From an uncultured Pelagibacteraceae bacterium (lineage in GTDB: Bacteria; Pseudomonadota; Alphaproteobacteria; Pelagibacterales; Pelagibacteraceae), in NCBI GenBank assembly GCA_902529715.1, contig CABZXL010000007.1, positions 1 through 38,214 of the forward strand: a stretch of DNA of 38,214 bases, written 5' to 3'. The notes below the pieces were generated by a model. It had not been told where the DNA came from, made no database searches, and saw only the letters and a program-made list of their open reading frames with translations. Every line of letters begins with the position of its first letter. Position 1 is the first letter of the stretch. Below are positions 37,456 to 38,214 of the stretch, one piece after another. Position numbers and translations under genes: made by a program.

Positions 37456-38064
37456 CTATTCTCTGTTAACTACTACTTTATCTATTAAACCAAACTCTTT
37501 AGCATTTTCTGGAGTCATAAAGTTATCTCTTTCAAGAGCAGATTTTATTTCTTCAACTGATTTATTTGTGTGCTTAGAATAAATTTCATTTAATCTTTTT
37601 TTTAAAGACAAAACTTCATTGGCATGAATTTCTATATCTGTAGCTTGACCTTGAAAACCAGCGGAAGGTTGATGAACCATAATTCTTGAATTAGGGAGAG
37701 AAAATCTTTTACCTTTTGATCCAGCAGATAATAGAAAAGATCCCATGCTTGCTGCTTGTCCAATACACAACGTTGAAACATCAGGTTTAATATATTGCAT
37801 AGTATCATATATCCCTAAGCCTGCAGTAACTAATCCTCCTGGACTATTAATATAGAGTGAAATTTCTTTTTTTGGATCTTCAGATTCTAAAAATAAAAGT
37901 TGAGCAGTGACTAATGAAGCCACACTATCATTTATTGGCCCTACCACGAAAACTATTCGTTCTTTTAAAAGTCTAGAATAAATATCATAAGCTCTTTCTC
38001 CTCGGCTTGATTGTTCAACAACCATTGGAATTAATGTATTTAAATGTTCAGGTATTTTATTCAT
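37456..38064 (-). CDS. clpP: ATP-dependent Clp protease proteolytic subunit
   Basis: ClpP is the barrel-shaped serine peptidase used by ClpX and ClpA. In 202 residues the catalytic triad is complete: S106 in [15 protein letters not shown]131 in MVHQPSAG, and D180 in [11 protein letters not shown]. The substrate-strand motif [19 protein letters not shown] is also present. The short N-terminal peptide before [19 protein letters not shown] is normal for the family. It starts 32 bases after the trigger factor stop. Confidence 0.98.
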   Translation of the reverse strand: MNKIPEHLNTLIPMVVEQSSRGERAYDIYSRLLKERIVFVVGPINDSVASLVTAQLLFLESEDPKKEISLYINSPGGLVTAGLGIYDTMQYIKPDVSTLCIGQAASMGSFLLSAGSKGKRFSLPNSRIMVHQPSAGFQGQATDIEIHANEVLSLKKRLNEIYSKHTNKSVEEIKSALERDNFMTPENAKEFGLIDKVVVNRE

Positions 38065-38096
38065 AAGCTGATTCGGTATACTTATACAACTTGTGA

Positions 38097-38214
38097 TTAC
38101 TTTTTGCTAACTTTTTTTACTTTTGATGGTTTCTTTAAGGTAGTTTTTGTTTTTTTTTCGCTTTCTCCTTTTTGAGAGGAAGAAATTTTTTCATCGGGTG
38201 AATTATTATGATCA
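38097..38214 (-). CDS. tig: C-terminal end of trigger factor (5' part beyond window)
   Basis: A minus-strand frame open to the right edge ends in a TAA at 38099-38097. The 39 visible codons encode a hydrophilic, lysine/serine-rich tail ([19 protein letters not shown]... KVKKVSKK). Nothing in it is diagnostic alone. The position directly before clpP-clpX-lon is that of trigger factor, the ribosome-bound chaperone, whose C-terminus is often such a charged tail. The call rests on synteny. Confidence 0.6.
   Translation of the reverse strand, partial: DHNNSPDEKISSSQKGESEKKTKTTLKKPSKVKKVSKK

Noticed and set aside
1..38214. CRISPR arrays, insertion sequences, prophage or defence systems
   Set aside because: No regularly spaced repeats, transposase, integrase, Cas or restriction-type proteins were seen on either strand.

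Overview
The window is a dense, very AT-rich bacterial segment with overlapping or near-touching genes, almost all on the minus strand. Gene order and protein character point to an alphaproteobacterium of the SAR11 (Pelagibacterales) type. The evidence is lysine/asparagine/isoleucine-rich proteins, tiny intergenic spaces, a mitochondrial-like 14-gene complex I operon, an alphaproteobacterial short prolyl-tRNA synthetase, and the alphaproteobacterial orders nuoA-N / birA / coaX / rnj / proS / lolC / lolD / dnaE and tig / clpP / clpX / lon. The taxonomic call is an inference from layout and composition, not from a database match.

In transcription order (minus strand, high to low coordinates): (1) 38.2-33.65 kb, protein quality control: the trigger factor C-terminus (cut by the window edge), ClpP, ClpX and Lon. 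(2) 33.65-30.3 kb, an accessory island. It holds one plus-strand gene (a 2-oxoglutarate/Fe(II) dioxygenase-like protein) divergent from a two-gene minus-strand unit (a SAM-dependent methyltransferase and a membrane-anchored alpha/beta-hydrolase-fold protein). A perfect 11-bp inverted repeat lies between them. (3) 30.33-30.08 kb, a strong sigma70-like promoter driving tRNA-Val(TAC) and tRNA-Asp(GTC). (4) 30.02-16.15 kb, the complete nuoA-N operon for proton-pumping NADH:ubiquinone oxidoreductase. (5) 16.15-6.55 kb, a conserved housekeeping tail: BirA, type III pantothenate kinase, RNase J, ProRS, the LolCD lipoprotein exporter and the DNA polymerase III alpha subunit. (6) 6.5-0 kb, rpsB-tsf-frr-uppS-cdsA-dxr-bamA: translation factors followed by isoprenoid, phospholipid and outer-membrane assembly genes. 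BamA is cut by the left edge.

The most interesting points are as follows. The rpsB leader can fold into an H-type pseudoknot whose last strand ends just upstream of the start codon, a layout typical of ribosomal-protein autoregulation. The three-gene island sits where many alphaproteobacteria carry the HU gene between lon and tRNA-Val. pyrH is missing from its usual place between tsf and frr, and rseP from its usual place between dxr and bamA. UppS has an altered substrate-binding motif. BirA and ProRS are reduced. RNase J contains an in-frame run of 12 adenines. No insertion sequence, CRISPR array, prophage or defence gene was recognised. No gene-free stretch exceeds 300 bases; the longest is about 247 bases between the tRNA-Val gene and the hydrolase gene.
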